Shown here in pieces: positions 1 to 6,234 of a DNA stretch of 9,662 bases. Position numbers and translations under genes: made by a program. Below the pieces are notes generated by a model that made no database searches, was not told the DNA's origin, and worked only from the letters and a program-made list of their open reading frames with translations. The DNA is taken from positions 1-9,662 of the forward strand of contig CASBQH010000395.1 of the NCBI GenBank assembly GCA_949127695.1. The letters are read 5' to 3'. This DNA comes from Synechococcales cyanobacterium PMM_0073 (lineage in GTDB: Bacteria; Cyanobacteriota; Cyanobacteriia; Elainellales; Elainellaceae). How positions within the stretch are numbered: position 1 is the stretch's first letter; each line of letters opens with the position of its first letter.

Positions 1-3000
1 CTTATGGGCTGTTGGCGCTTCTAAAACGGTTTTGCTGCTGGGTAGCGGACTCGGACGCTCGCCAGAGGAAATTTCTAGATTGGAGGCCGGACTGTCGGTT
101 AGAGCAGCCACGACCTCTAGACTGACCTTGATGGGACGGTCAACATGCTGGGCGAACGCGGTTTCTAGATTTGTCACCCGCATCTGCGCCATCTTAAACA
201 GCGGCTGCGAGGTGATGCCCACTCGCGCCATCTCTGGGGCTAGCGCCAACAGCCGACCCTGCTGCTTAAATAGCTCCCGCGTTCCGGGCGGCTGGATTAA
301 CCCCAAAATCGACTGCCAAACTTGCTCCAGATTGGCGACCGCAGGCGCAGCCGGTGCAGCCGGTGGATTGAGGGGGAAGGCTGGCGGCGGCGCTGCTGAG
401 ATAGGCGGCTCGACGGGTGCGGCAGGTTGCTGAACTGGCTCCGAGACGGTCGGTGCGGGCTGAGGAGCAGGAATTGGTGCAGGTTTAAGCGGCGAGATCG
501 GCGGCGAGGCAGGCGGCGAGGCAGGCCGTGAGGCTGACTGTACGACAGAAGGCAGCACAGGCTGAGTTGACGCGGCTGAACTCTCTGGAGCCAGTAGCCC
601 CAGCAGCGTGACTTCTAGCCAGAGTCGCGGCTGCGTCGTGTTTTTGATCTGCAATTCGCTGGCGCGGAGCTGCTGTTGACCTTTGAGCAAGCTGCTGACG
701 CTCAGATTCTGGGCAAAGCTGACCATTTCAGCCCAGGTTGCCGCCGTAATGGCGACCAAATCACGGCGCTCTGGCGTGGTTTTGGCAATCAGCAAATCGC
801 GGTAGAAGCTGGCCAAATTTTGCAGCAGGATCAGCGGCTCTCGCCCCCGATCCATCAACGTTCGCAGCCCGTCAATTACGCCCGTTGAGTCACCTGCGGC
901 GATCCGCTGCACCAGCGCCAGCAAGTCGCGCTCTGGCACGGCTCCCACCAGATCCCACACCCGCTCTGGCAAAATTTTTCCTTCTAGCAGGCTGAGCTGA
1001 TCGAGCGTGCTTTGGGCATCGCGCAGGCCACCTTGAGCCAGCTGCCCCACCAGCTGCACGGCTTCTGGGCTGATATCAATCGCTTCTTGGTCGGCAATTT
1101 TGATCAGGTGGCGCGTCATTGCCCCTAGCTCAATCCGCCGGAAGTCAAACCGCTGACAGCGCGAAATAATCGTCGGCAGCACTCGCTGCGGATCGGTTGT
1201 CGCCAGCACAAACACGACGCGATCAGGCGGCTCCTCTAGCGTCTTTAGCAGGGCGTTGAATGCCTGGGTGCTGAGCATGTGGCAGTTATGCACCAACAGG
1301 CCATTTGCGACGAAGTTGTGGTTATCTTCAACCTCAATGTCATAGACTGGCTCAGCCCCAGCGAGGCGGACAGATTCGACCTTCACCAAATTTGTACGCC
1401 ATTGAGGGGATGCTGTATTGGCAGAGGTCGGCCAGCCAAGATCTGGCGCTGGTTGCTCCCAGGGTGAGATAGAAGTAGCGAGACTGCTTGCGGGAGTAAG
1501 TTTTGACCTGGGTGGGGTAGCCAAGCTCTGTGAGCCATGCTGCCAGGAGCTGATTTTCCTCAGCTGAATACCCCTCAGTATGCAGTCGGATCTGTGGACT
1601 GCCTTCCGGGGTGAGTCGGAGAGAGCCGTCATCCATATACCACCAGGCCAAGCCTGCGGGTGTAATCTGCGCCAGCCATTCTGGGGAGATTCGCTTCTCT
1701 GCTCCATCGGGTCGGACAATGCTGAAGACTTCACAGAGCTGCGGGTGACAGGCCGTGCTACAGCTGACTGAAAATTCTCCATAGCCCTGATTGGTGGCAA
1801 TTCGCAGGCAGGGGCGAAGCATGTCCAACCGGCTCGCTTTATGCTCCATCCAGGCTCTTTGCGGTAAGCCATGTGTCCAAGATAGCCTTGGGAACCGGCT
1901 GGAGCTGTTTGGATAGGTGATGGCTCCATCCCCCAGCAGCGTGCCGTAGATACATCCCAAATCTTCTGAGTTAAGAGGTTGAGCGTTTTCGATATAGTGC
2001 AGCGTTCGACGCTCCCAAATGCCGTGCCCTTGCCGATAGGGATGGCGATTCCAATGCCCTTTGATTCCGGCAATACCCGCTGGCTTAGCTCGGTTGAGCA
2101 TGTAACTGGGAATTTCCAGCCGCTCGCCGCAGCCGCAGCCACAGAGAGGGCGTAGGGGTTCCAATGCTGTCCATCGCTCTGCCAAGGAAGGCACTTTGTA
2201 ATGATTCTGTCGGTTTGGATGCTGTTGCCAGTAACGCTGAATATAGGCAACGCTGACTCGGCGCGCAATCGTGGGGATTTCGAGTTTTTCACCACAGCCG
2301 CAGCCGCAGAGGGGGCGTAGGGGTTCCAGCTCGCGGCATCGACTGGCCAATCTGTCCGAATCTGCGGCGAGAGGATTTGCATTCCCGGCTTCAGATCGGC
2401 GGCTTTTACCCATCCTTGTTCAGTCCTAATTAAATGATTTCCAGTACATCGAATCTCTTGCTGGCTGGTTTTGACTACGTAGGTTTGACGAACACCTTGA
2501 TCAAACCAACGCTTCACCCGCTTAAACTCCCAGGTCTCAGATTGCTCGCTGTAGCTCAGCACCTGCCGACCCACGAGCGCTCGATCATCAATCCGCATCC
2601 AGCCGTCGCGGGTCAATACTAAACTATCGCCTGTCAAACATTCGTCGATCACGTACACTTTGTACCGACACTGCACCGGAGCAAACTGAGCGCGTTCGAT
2701 CAGCTCCCGGATATTATCGACGCCCGTATTGCTAGCCGCGTCAATTTCGATTACATCTAGAGCCGCGCCTTTGGTGATGCTGCGACAGACCTCGCATTGA
2801 CCGCAGGGTGAGGCAGTTGGCCGACCGGACTGGAGGCAGTTGAGCGACTTGGCCAGGATGCGGGCGCTGGAAGTCTTGCCCGTGCCGCGTGCGCCAGTGA
2901 AGAGATAGGCTGGCGCGATCTTTTGCTGCTGAAGGGCATTGGTCAGCGTGGTCGTGATGGCCTCCTGTCCGACCAGCTCAGCCAGGGTTTGGGGGCGGTA

Positions 3001-3027
3001 TTTGTGGTGCAGCGGTTCGTATGCCAT
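1..3027 (-). CDS. dnaX: DNA polymerase III subunit gamma/tau (DnaX), intein-containing, C-terminus beyond the window
   Basis: Clamp-loader ATPase that loads the sliding clamp and couples polymerases at the fork. The N-extein (residues 1-129) has the Walker A motif GARGTGKTS (45-53), a zinc module (C64, C75, C78, C81) and the first half of Walker B (VYVIDE, ending at residue 129). The C-extein resumes at base 1284 with CHMLSTQAFNALLKTLEEPP, sensor-1 LATTDP and the arginine-finger region IISRCQRF. It continues through AAA+ domain III into a long Pro/Ala/Ser-rich linker (roughly bases 340-580) and a tau-like C-terminal part cut by the window edge. The start is ATG at 3027, with an in-frame TGA six bases upstream (3031-3033); no good Shine-Dalgarno is visible. 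I read every codon of this frame from 3027 to 1 and found no stop, including across the intein. Mature protein in the window is 557 residues (129 + 428). Inside the endonuclease region the frame encodes Ser/Pro/Trp/Cys/Arg-rich sequence with no domain I recognise. Confidence 0.95.
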   Translation of the reverse strand, partial: MAYEPLHHKYRPQTLAELVGQEAITTTLTNALQQQKIAPAYLFTGARGTGKTSSARILAKSLNCLQSGRPTASPCGQCEVCRSITKGAALDVIEIDAASNTGVDNIRELIERAQFAPVQCRYKVYVIDECLTGDSLVLTRDGWMRIDDRALVGRQVLSYSEQSETWEFKRVKRWFDQGVRQTYVVKTSQQEIRCTGNHLIRTEQGWVKAADLKPGMQILSPQIRTDWPVDAASWNPYAPSAAAAVVKNSKSPRLRAESALPIFSVTGNSIQTDRIITKCLPWQSDGQHWNPYALSVAAAAASGWKFPVTCSTELSQRVLPESKGIGIAIPIGKGTAFGSVERCTISKTLNLLTQKIWDVSTARCWGMEPSPIQTAPAGSQGYLGHMAYRKEPGWSIKRAGWTCFAPACELPPIRAMENFQSAVARPVTRSSVKSSALSDPMEQRSESPQNGWRRLHPQAWPGGIWMTALSDSPRKAVHRSDCILRGIQLRKISSWQHGSQSLATPPRSKLTPASSLATSISPWEQPAPDLGWPTSANTASPQWRTNLVKVESVRLAGAEPVYDIEVEDNHNFVANGLLVHNCHMLSTQAFNALLKTLEEPPDRVVFVLATTDPQRVLPTIISRCQRFDFRRIELGAMTRHLIKIADQEAIDISPEAVQLVGQLAQGGLRDAQSTLDQLSLLEGKILPERVWDLVGAVPERDLLALVQRIAAGDSTGVIDGLRTLMDRGREPLILLQNLASFYRDLLIAKTTPERRDLVAITAATWAEMVSFAQNLSVSSLLKGQQQLRASELQIKNTTQPRLWLEVTLLGLLAPESSAASTQPVLPSVVQSASRPASPPASPPISPLKPAPIPAPQPAPTVSEPVQQPAAPVEPPISAAPPPAFPLNPPAAPAAPAVANLEQVWQSILGLIQPPGTRELFKQQGRLLALAPEMARVGITSQPLFKMAQMRVTNLETAFAQHVDRPIKVSLEVVAALTDSPASNLEISSGERPSPLPSSKTVLEAPTAHK
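501..524 (-). repeat. 12-bp tandem repeat (two perfect copies) in the DnaX Pro/Ala linker
   Basis: GCGGCGAGGCAG on the plus strand occurs at 501-512 and 513-524, with a degenerate copy just before. It encodes the SPPASPP part of the low-complexity linker between the AAA+/domain III core and the tau C-terminus. Such linkers commonly vary in length by slippage. Confidence 0.8.
1352..2413 (-). CDS. Intein-nested LAGLIDADG homing endonuclease in an alternative frame of dnaX
   Basis: Predicted site-specific DNA endonuclease that would cut intein-less dnaX alleles and drive homing. Two LAGLIDADG helices are visible: IYGTLLGDGAI (about residues 155-165) and GLAWWYMDDGS (254-264), each ending in the acidic catalytic residue (D162, D262). 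The HTEGYS..EN stretch (278-287) and the terminal YSIPSMAYKF (333-342) are typical of the LAGLIDADG_2-like group. N-terminal to this, two CxCGCG modules (LEPLRPLCGCGCGE at 29-42 and 84-97) form a duplicated, probably DNA- or metal-binding arm. The frame is +1 relative to dnaX. It ends at TGA 1352-1354, and an in-frame TGA at 2420-2422 closes it upstream, so it cannot be read through from the dnaX start without a frame change. The ATG at 2413 is the first start; the true N-terminus may be later, since convincing homology begins near residue 21. Function of the domain is secure; how it is expressed is inferred. Confidence 0.85.
   Translation of the reverse strand: MGKSRRSEAGNANPLAADSDRLASRCRELEPLRPLCGCGCGEKLEIPTIARRVSVAYIQRYWQQHPNRQNHYKVPSLAERWTALEPLRPLCGCGCGERLEIPSYMLNRAKPAGIAGIKGHWNRHPYRQGHGIWERRTLHYIENAQPLNSEDLGCIYGTLLGDGAITYPNSSSRFPRLSWTHGLPQRAWMEHKASRLDMLRPCLRIATNQGYGEFSVSCSTACHPQLCEVFSIVRPDGAEKRISPEWLAQITPAGLAWWYMDDGSLRLTPEGSPQIRLHTEGYSAEENQLLAAWLTELGYPTQVKTYSRKQSRYFYLTLGATSARSWLADLCQYSIPSMAYKFGEGRICPPRWG
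2130..2329 (-). repeat. Two 35-bp direct repeats (2130-2164, 2295-2329) encoding the duplicated CxCGCG module
   Basis: The copies are 165 bp apart (exactly 55 codons) and differ at three positions by my alignment. Both encode LEPLRPLCGCGCGE in the endonuclease frame. In that frame similarity also extends outwards (RLASRC.ELEPL versus SLAERW.ALEPL), pointing to an internal tandem duplication of a small Cys-rich module. The dnaX frame reads the same DNA as WNPYA.S.AAAA in both copies. Confidence 0.85.
2424..2427 (-). promoter_or_regulatory. Possible ribosome binding site for internal start of the nested endonuclease
   Basis: On the minus strand AGGA lies 10 bases before the ATG at 2413, with a second AAGG directly touching the ATG. 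The same bases encode intein block B residues in the dnaX frame, so the match may be coincidental. It is listed because internal initiation is one of only two ways the nested frame could be translated. Confidence 0.3.
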
Positions 3028-3291
3028 AGGTCAGCTGCCATCGGTCAGCCAGATTTGCTCTTCTCTAGGGTAAGCGAGGATCGATTGAACAAGCGTACTA
3101 TTTTCTCAAGCTTTTTTAGAGCGGCTGGAACAAAATTTTGACCAGCAGGCGATCTCGGCCAAAGGATGGAAGGCGATTGGCCGTTCAATTTCTTAGCCTA
3201 ACTAAGGTAAAGCATTCATGCTCTAGGCATTCTTCACGCTGAATTGGCTCAGAGCCTCGAAATCTAGGAAAAGCTCACAGGAGAGACGAAA
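3028..3291. promoter_or_regulatory. Divergent intergenic region between dnaX and the FAS1 gene
   Basis: 264 bases that should hold promoters for dnaX (leftward) and the FAS1 lipoprotein gene (rightward). I see no convincing -35/-10 pair. A short inverted repeat (CTTAG, 5-base gap, CTAAG) lies near 3194-3208. The clear element is the FAS1 ribosome binding site AGGAGAG at 3279-3285. Confidence 0.5.
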
Positions 3292-3882
3292 ATGACGAGA
3301 AGAAATGCGGTTAGCAACCTACTGCTAGGATTTGTCGGACTCGGTTTGGTTGCGGCATCTGCGGCTTGCGCCCCGACATCCGACACCGCTACGACGACGA
3401 CCGAATCCCCCATAGCCGAAAGCCCAATGGCCGAAAGCCCTGCGTCTACCGCAACCGCTAACGAAACGATTGATCAAGTGGTAGCAAGCAATGGTTCGTT
3501 TAGCACCTTGAATGCAGCGATTCAGGCGGCTGATTTGGGAACCACCCTGAGCGGTACTGGCCCCTATACTGTTTTTGCCCCAACTGACGCCGCCTTTGCC
3601 GCATTGCCTGCTGGCACGCTCGATCAGCTATTGCTGCCTGAGAATAAAGCCGAACTTCAGAAAGTTCTGACTTATCACGTGATTCCGGGCAGCGTTAGTT
3701 CTGCTCAAATTACGCCCGGAGCAGTGAACACTGTGGAAGGCGCACCCGTCAATATTGCTGCCAGCGCTGGCGAAGTGACAGTAGGCGATGCCAAAGTGAC
3801 TCAACCCGATATCACGGCCAGCAACGGTGTCATCCATGTCATTGATAAAGTGCTGTTGCCGCCCGGTCTGCAATTGCAGTAA
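3292..3882 (+). CDS. FAS1 (fasciclin) domain lipoprotein
   Basis: Predicted secreted or outer-surface FAS1 protein; the fold mediates adhesion or matrix contacts, and bacterial members are usually small one-domain proteins. Of 196 residues, 1-25 form a signal peptide (basic MTRR, hydrophobic LLLGFVGLGLVAA) ending in a lipobox-like SAAC with Cys26; the -3 residue is Ser rather than the usual Leu, so lipidation is likely but not certain. Residues 27-55 are a Thr/Ser/Pro spacer with three ESP repeats. The FAS1 domain spans about 58-194, with the signatures YTVFAPTDAAFAALPAG (H1) and VLTYHVIPG, and the closing NGVIHVIDKVLLPP (H2). AGGAGAG sits 6-8 bases before the ATG, giving a confident start. 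The stop is 4 bases from the stop of the convergent protease gene, and the terminator lies inside that gene. Confidence 0.93.
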   Translation: MTRRNAVSNLLLGFVGLGLVAASAACAPTSDTATTTTESPIAESPMAESPASTATANETIDQVVASNGSFSTLNAAIQAADLGTTLSGTGPYTVFAPTDAAFAALPAGTLDQLLLPENKAELQKVLTYHVIPGSVSSAQITPGAVNTVEGAPVNIAASAGEVTVGDAKVTQPDITASNGVIHVIDKVLLPPGLQLQ

Positions 3883-3886
3883 AGCA

Positions 3887-4720
3887 TTAGTAGCTTGAAG
3901 TTTTTAGCTGCCGGATTGCCCCAGGCAACGGCAGCTTTTTGCCAATATTGTATTTTTTGGCTGCGATTTGTTGGTTTAAGCGCTCAATCCGCTGAGTCGA
4001 GCCGGGATGCGTCGCCAAAAAGTCGAGTGACGCACCCGGTCGGCTGATTCGGGCAAAGAAATCAGTTGCGCCTGCCACCTGTCCATAGTTCTTTTGCAGC
4101 ATTGCTAAGCCAAACTCATCGGCCTGATATTCTTGACTTTGGGAATAGCGGGCATCGGTGAGTGCTGCTGTACCGGAAACCGCTGCCTGCTGGAGGCCAC
4201 TGGTATCACCAAACAGGCTGGTTAAAACCAACTGCGTCAAAATACCGCGTCCGAGCTGCCGCAGATGATCACGATGGGCGAAATGACCGAGTTCATGCCC
4301 TAACACCATCATCAGCTCGTTCTCAGATTCGACTTCAGCTAGCAGTCCTTGGTAGATAACGATTCGGTCGCCCGGGAGTGCCAGCGCATTCACGGTGTTA
4401 TCTGGGATATACAGCAGCTGATAATCTCGATTCTGCTGAGGTAAATGGGTTTCTAATCGATCCAAGAGCTGATTCAGCTGATCTTGCACCGCAGCAGGCT
4501 CAGCCATTTGCTCAAAAGCGGGAGCCATCAAAGCCCCTAGCTGCTGCTCAACACTGACTGGCACAAAGCTCACGAGCAGGTCGGTCATCAGGCCAACTGA
4601 GGTAATCAGCGCTGCAATTAGCCCAATTGTAAAGCCCAGCAGCAGCAGCATTTGGCGGGTTTGGGGCGGTGGAGAGCAATCGCTGTAGCCCGTTGTTTCG
4701 GGTGGGAGTTGGATAGACAT
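3887..4720 (-). CDS. Membrane-anchored M48-family zinc metalloprotease
   Basis: Predicted gluzincin-type endopeptidase of the M48 (HtpX/Oma1/BepA-like) superfamily. Of 277 residues, about 24-52 form a hydrophobic N-terminal membrane segment. The zinc site is HELGH (H142, E143, H146), with the third ligand in the EYQAD motif (E197…D201), followed by the family-typical FLATHPGSTQRIERL (234-248). The short form with a single anchor and no TPR repeats suggests a protease domain on the periplasmic or lumenal side. The start ATG at 4720 lies 2 bases after the stop of the preceding AIM24 gene and no separate Shine-Dalgarno is visible, so translational coupling is likely. It is the last gene of an apparent four-gene operon. 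Family assignment is firm; substrate is unknown. Confidence 0.92.
   Translation of the reverse strand: MSIQLPPETTGYSDCSPPPQTRQMLLLLGFTIGLIAALITSVGLMTDLLVSFVPVSVEQQLGALMAPAFEQMAEPAAVQDQLNQLLDRLETHLPQQNRDYQLLYIPDNTVNALALPGDRIVIYQGLLAEVESENELMMVLGHELGHFAHRDHLRQLGRGILTQLVLTSLFGDTSGLQQAAVSGTAALTDARYSQSQEYQADEFGLAMLQKNYGQVAGATDFFARISRPGASLDFLATHPGSTQRIERLNQQIAAKKYNIGKKLPLPGAIRQLKTSSY
3906..3940 (+). terminator. Rho-independent terminator of the FAS1 gene, inside the M48 protease coding end
   Basis: AGCTGCCG (3906-3913) pairs perfectly with CGGCAGCT (3929-3936). Beyond a GA bulge an inner stem TTGCC/GGCAA closes a 3-base CCA loop. TTTTT (3936-3940) follows on the plus strand. It is 23 bases after the FAS1 stop and overlaps codons for about residues 260-271 of the opposing protease gene. 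On the minus strand the hairpin is followed by A residues, so it should terminate only rightward transcription. Confidence 0.8.
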
Positions 4721-4722
4721 AG

Positions 4723-5409
4723 CTAGCGGCCAGTCGAGCGAAAAGGACGCAAAAAGTTAATCAGCGGCACGAGGCTGCGTGACTGCACCCAAAGCTTGCC
4801 ATGACCTCGAAAGCGACAGACCAATCCTTCTCCGCCAAAAACGCCGGTGCGTAGCCCGCGCCAGCCCAGGCCGCCGATCAACTCAACGCTGTAGCTGAGG
4901 CTCTCTTCAAAGGCAACTACATAGCCAGTATCGACCACATAGTCGCCCGCCACCGGAATTTCGAGAATTGCCCCATAGGAGCTAAACCAAAAGTCGCCCT
5001 GCCCTGACACCTTAATTAAAAACAGCGACTCGCCGCTAAAAAAGCCCTTGAATCCCTGAAACTTAGTGTCCATCTGCACTGTGGGGCTAGCGGCCACAAA
5101 CCCTGAAGACTGGACAAACAGGCTGTTGCCGCTGAGTTTGTAATGCTGAATATCGCCGGGAACGCCGGGAGAAAGCAATAGCTCGCCGGGATAGGTCGCG
5201 GTAAACTCGCTGATAAACAGCGACTCGCCGCCCAGCATTCGCCCCACGCCCTTCATGAGTCCGCCCTTGACTCTTGACTTCATCTGGATGCCAGTATCCA
5301 TTGCCGCCATTGCCCCAGACTCAACTAGCACCGTCTGATTCGCAGCCAGCTTGAGCGAGAGCTGAGCGTAGCTGGGCGCATGTTCAATTTTGTATGAGAT
5401 TGCGTTCAT
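4723..5409 (-). CDS. AIM24/TIGR00266-family protein (third paralogue)
   Basis: 228 residues from ATG 5409. It carries the family's repeated landmarks in order: ESGAMAAM near the N-terminus, GRMLGGESLFISEF, PGDIQHYKLSGNSLFVQSSGFVAASPTV (in pieces), FFSGESLFLIKVSGQGDFWFSSYG, YVVDTGYVVAFEE, GGEGLVCRFRGHGKLWVQSRSL. AIM24 proteins are beta-rich; the yeast namesake is mitochondrial, and the bacterial role is not well defined. An in-frame TTG at 5433 would add 8 residues, but the ATG aligns with the other two paralogues by distance to the E.GAM motif, so I chose it. The Shine-Dalgarno is weak (AAGATAA). The gap to the upstream paralogue is 34 bases. Confidence 0.88.
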   Translation of the reverse strand: MNAISYKIEHAPSYAQLSLKLAANQTVLVESGAMAAMDTGIQMKSRVKGGLMKGVGRMLGGESLFISEFTATYPGELLLSPGVPGDIQHYKLSGNSLFVQSSGFVAASPTVQMDTKFQGFKGFFSGESLFLIKVSGQGDFWFSSYGAILEIPVAGDYVVDTGYVVAFEESLSYSVELIGGLGWRGLRTGVFGGEGLVCRFRGHGKLWVQSRSLVPLINFLRPFRSTGR

Positions 5410-5443
5410 AGTAATTATCTTGGTTGATCTCAAATTGCAGTTT

Positions 5444-6181
5444 CTACAGGCTATTGAAGACCTGATTCAGCAGGCCGCCCACCACCTGACCGCCACCTTT
5501 GCCGCTAATGGCCGGTAGCCGAACGCCGACAAATTGGCCAAACCGACCCGGATTATGAGTCTGGCAATAGAGTTTGCCCCGGCCTTGAAACCGACAGACC
5601 AGCCCTTCTCCACCCAAAAAAGCGCCCAGCCAGCTGTTTCCCGGCTTGGTAATTGAAAAATTGAGCGTTTTCTCAAAGGCCACAATATTGCCCGTATCGA
5701 CGATATATTCGCCATCGACATCGACTTCATAGATGCTGCCGAAGGAATTGAGCAGCACTAAGCCGCGCCCGCTGGCCGTCAGCCAAAAGATTGACTCGCC
5801 TGAAAACAATGACTTAAACCCCTGAAAGCCCAGATCCAGATCCACCTGCCCCGTGCTGGCCAAATAGCCCGTAGACTGAATTACCAGATCGCAACCCGTC
5901 AGCTGATAGGGCAGCAAGTCGCCCATTAGCCGAGGCGCGAGATAGATTTCGGCAGGTTCTGCGCCAGAGCGAAAGACACTCAAAAACAGCGACTCGCCCG
6001 CAACCATCCGCTTTAGCCCGCCCATGACGCCGCCGCCTTTGCCGCGCCGCAGGGTCGTGTTCACCTGCATATGTCCGCTCATGGCCACCATTGCACCCGC
6101 TTCAGCCAGTAGCTCTTCGCGGGGTGCCATTTGGATTCTGGCGACTGAGCTGTCGGGCTGATTCAGAATATCAAGTTTCAT
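5444..6181 (-). CDS. AIM24/TIGR00266-family protein (second paralogue)
   Basis: 245 residues, starting MKLDILNQPDSSVARIQ at ATG 6181. Landmarks are shared with its neighbours: AEAGAMVAM, MVAGESLFLSVF, LSPR-like LAPRLMGDLLPYQLTGCDLVIQ (in pieces), FSGESIFWLTASGRGLVLLNSFG, YIVDTGNIVAFE, GGEGLVCRFQGRGKLYCQTHN. It is longer than the other two because of a C-terminal Gly-rich tail (SGKGGGQVVGGLLNQVF). No clear Shine-Dalgarno precedes the ATG. The 53-base gap from the first paralogue and common strand support co-transcription. Closest by eye to the third paralogue (shared GGEGLVCRF). Function unknown. Confidence 0.9.
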   Translation of the reverse strand: MKLDILNQPDSSVARIQMAPREELLAEAGAMVAMSGHMQVNTTLRRGKGGGVMGGLKRMVAGESLFLSVFRSGAEPAEIYLAPRLMGDLLPYQLTGCDLVIQSTGYLASTGQVDLDLGFQGFKSLFSGESIFWLTASGRGLVLLNSFGSIYEVDVDGEYIVDTGNIVAFEKTLNFSITKPGNSWLGAFLGGEGLVCRFQGRGKLYCQTHNPGRFGQFVGVRLPAISGKGGGQVVGGLLNQVFNSL

Positions 6182-6234
6182 AGATTTTGCTGATATTTGT
6201 TTAATCTTCTGACCGTTACTCTAAACCGCATACC

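Larger units (their letters stand above)
1285..2640 (-). other. DnaX intein, 452 codons in the dnaX frame, complete splicing blocks
   Basis: Protein-splicing element inserted inside Walker B between E129 and Cys+1. The N-terminal splicing domain covers about bases 2640-2371. It has block A, CLTGDSLVLTRDGWMRI, starting with nucleophile Cys1, and block B, T66-G-N-H69 in the context CTGNHLIRTEQGWVKAADL. The C-terminal domain covers about 1389-1285: KVESVRLAGAEPVYDIEV, then EDNHNFVANG (block F), and LLVHN (block G) with penultimate His and terminal Asn, followed by Cys+1. All standard catalytic residues are therefore present in the host frame, so splicing competence is expected. The middle (about 2370-1390) is read out of the endonuclease frame: the host-frame sequence there resembles no intein domain, while the overlapping frame encodes a LAGLIDADG enzyme. 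DnaX inteins are known in cyanobacteria (Synechocystis); the frame arrangement here is what is unusual. Confidence 0.93.

Noticed and set aside
32..433. 133-codon plus-strand frame opposite dnaX
   Set aside because: It mirrors the Pro/Ala-rich linker of dnaX and has shadow-type composition (Gly/Ala/Arg/Cys); no ribosome binding site.
1384..2371. Two simple sequencing indels as the full explanation of the shifted endonuclease
   Set aside because: Not excluded, but it leaves unexplained the stop-free dnaX frame over about 340 codons and the pyrimidine-ended codons at every potential stop site. Kept as the main alternative to test.
1352..3027. Explaining the frame change by a programmed -1 slippery heptamer as in other dnaX genes
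   Set aside because: No A-AAA-AAG-like or other X-XXY-YYZ heptamer in 2350-2419. At the exit end the AAATTT run would need a +1 shift, which that type of site does not give.
3868..3879. Perfect 12-bp palindrome CTGCAATTGCAG at the end of the FAS1 gene
   Set aside because: No loop or T-run, so not a terminator; no second copy seen. Probably chance within codons for the LQLQ end.
5410..5433. TTG at 5433 as start of the third AIM24 gene
   Set aside because: The ATG at 5409 matches the N-terminal spacing of the two paralogues, and no better ribosome binding site precedes the TTG.
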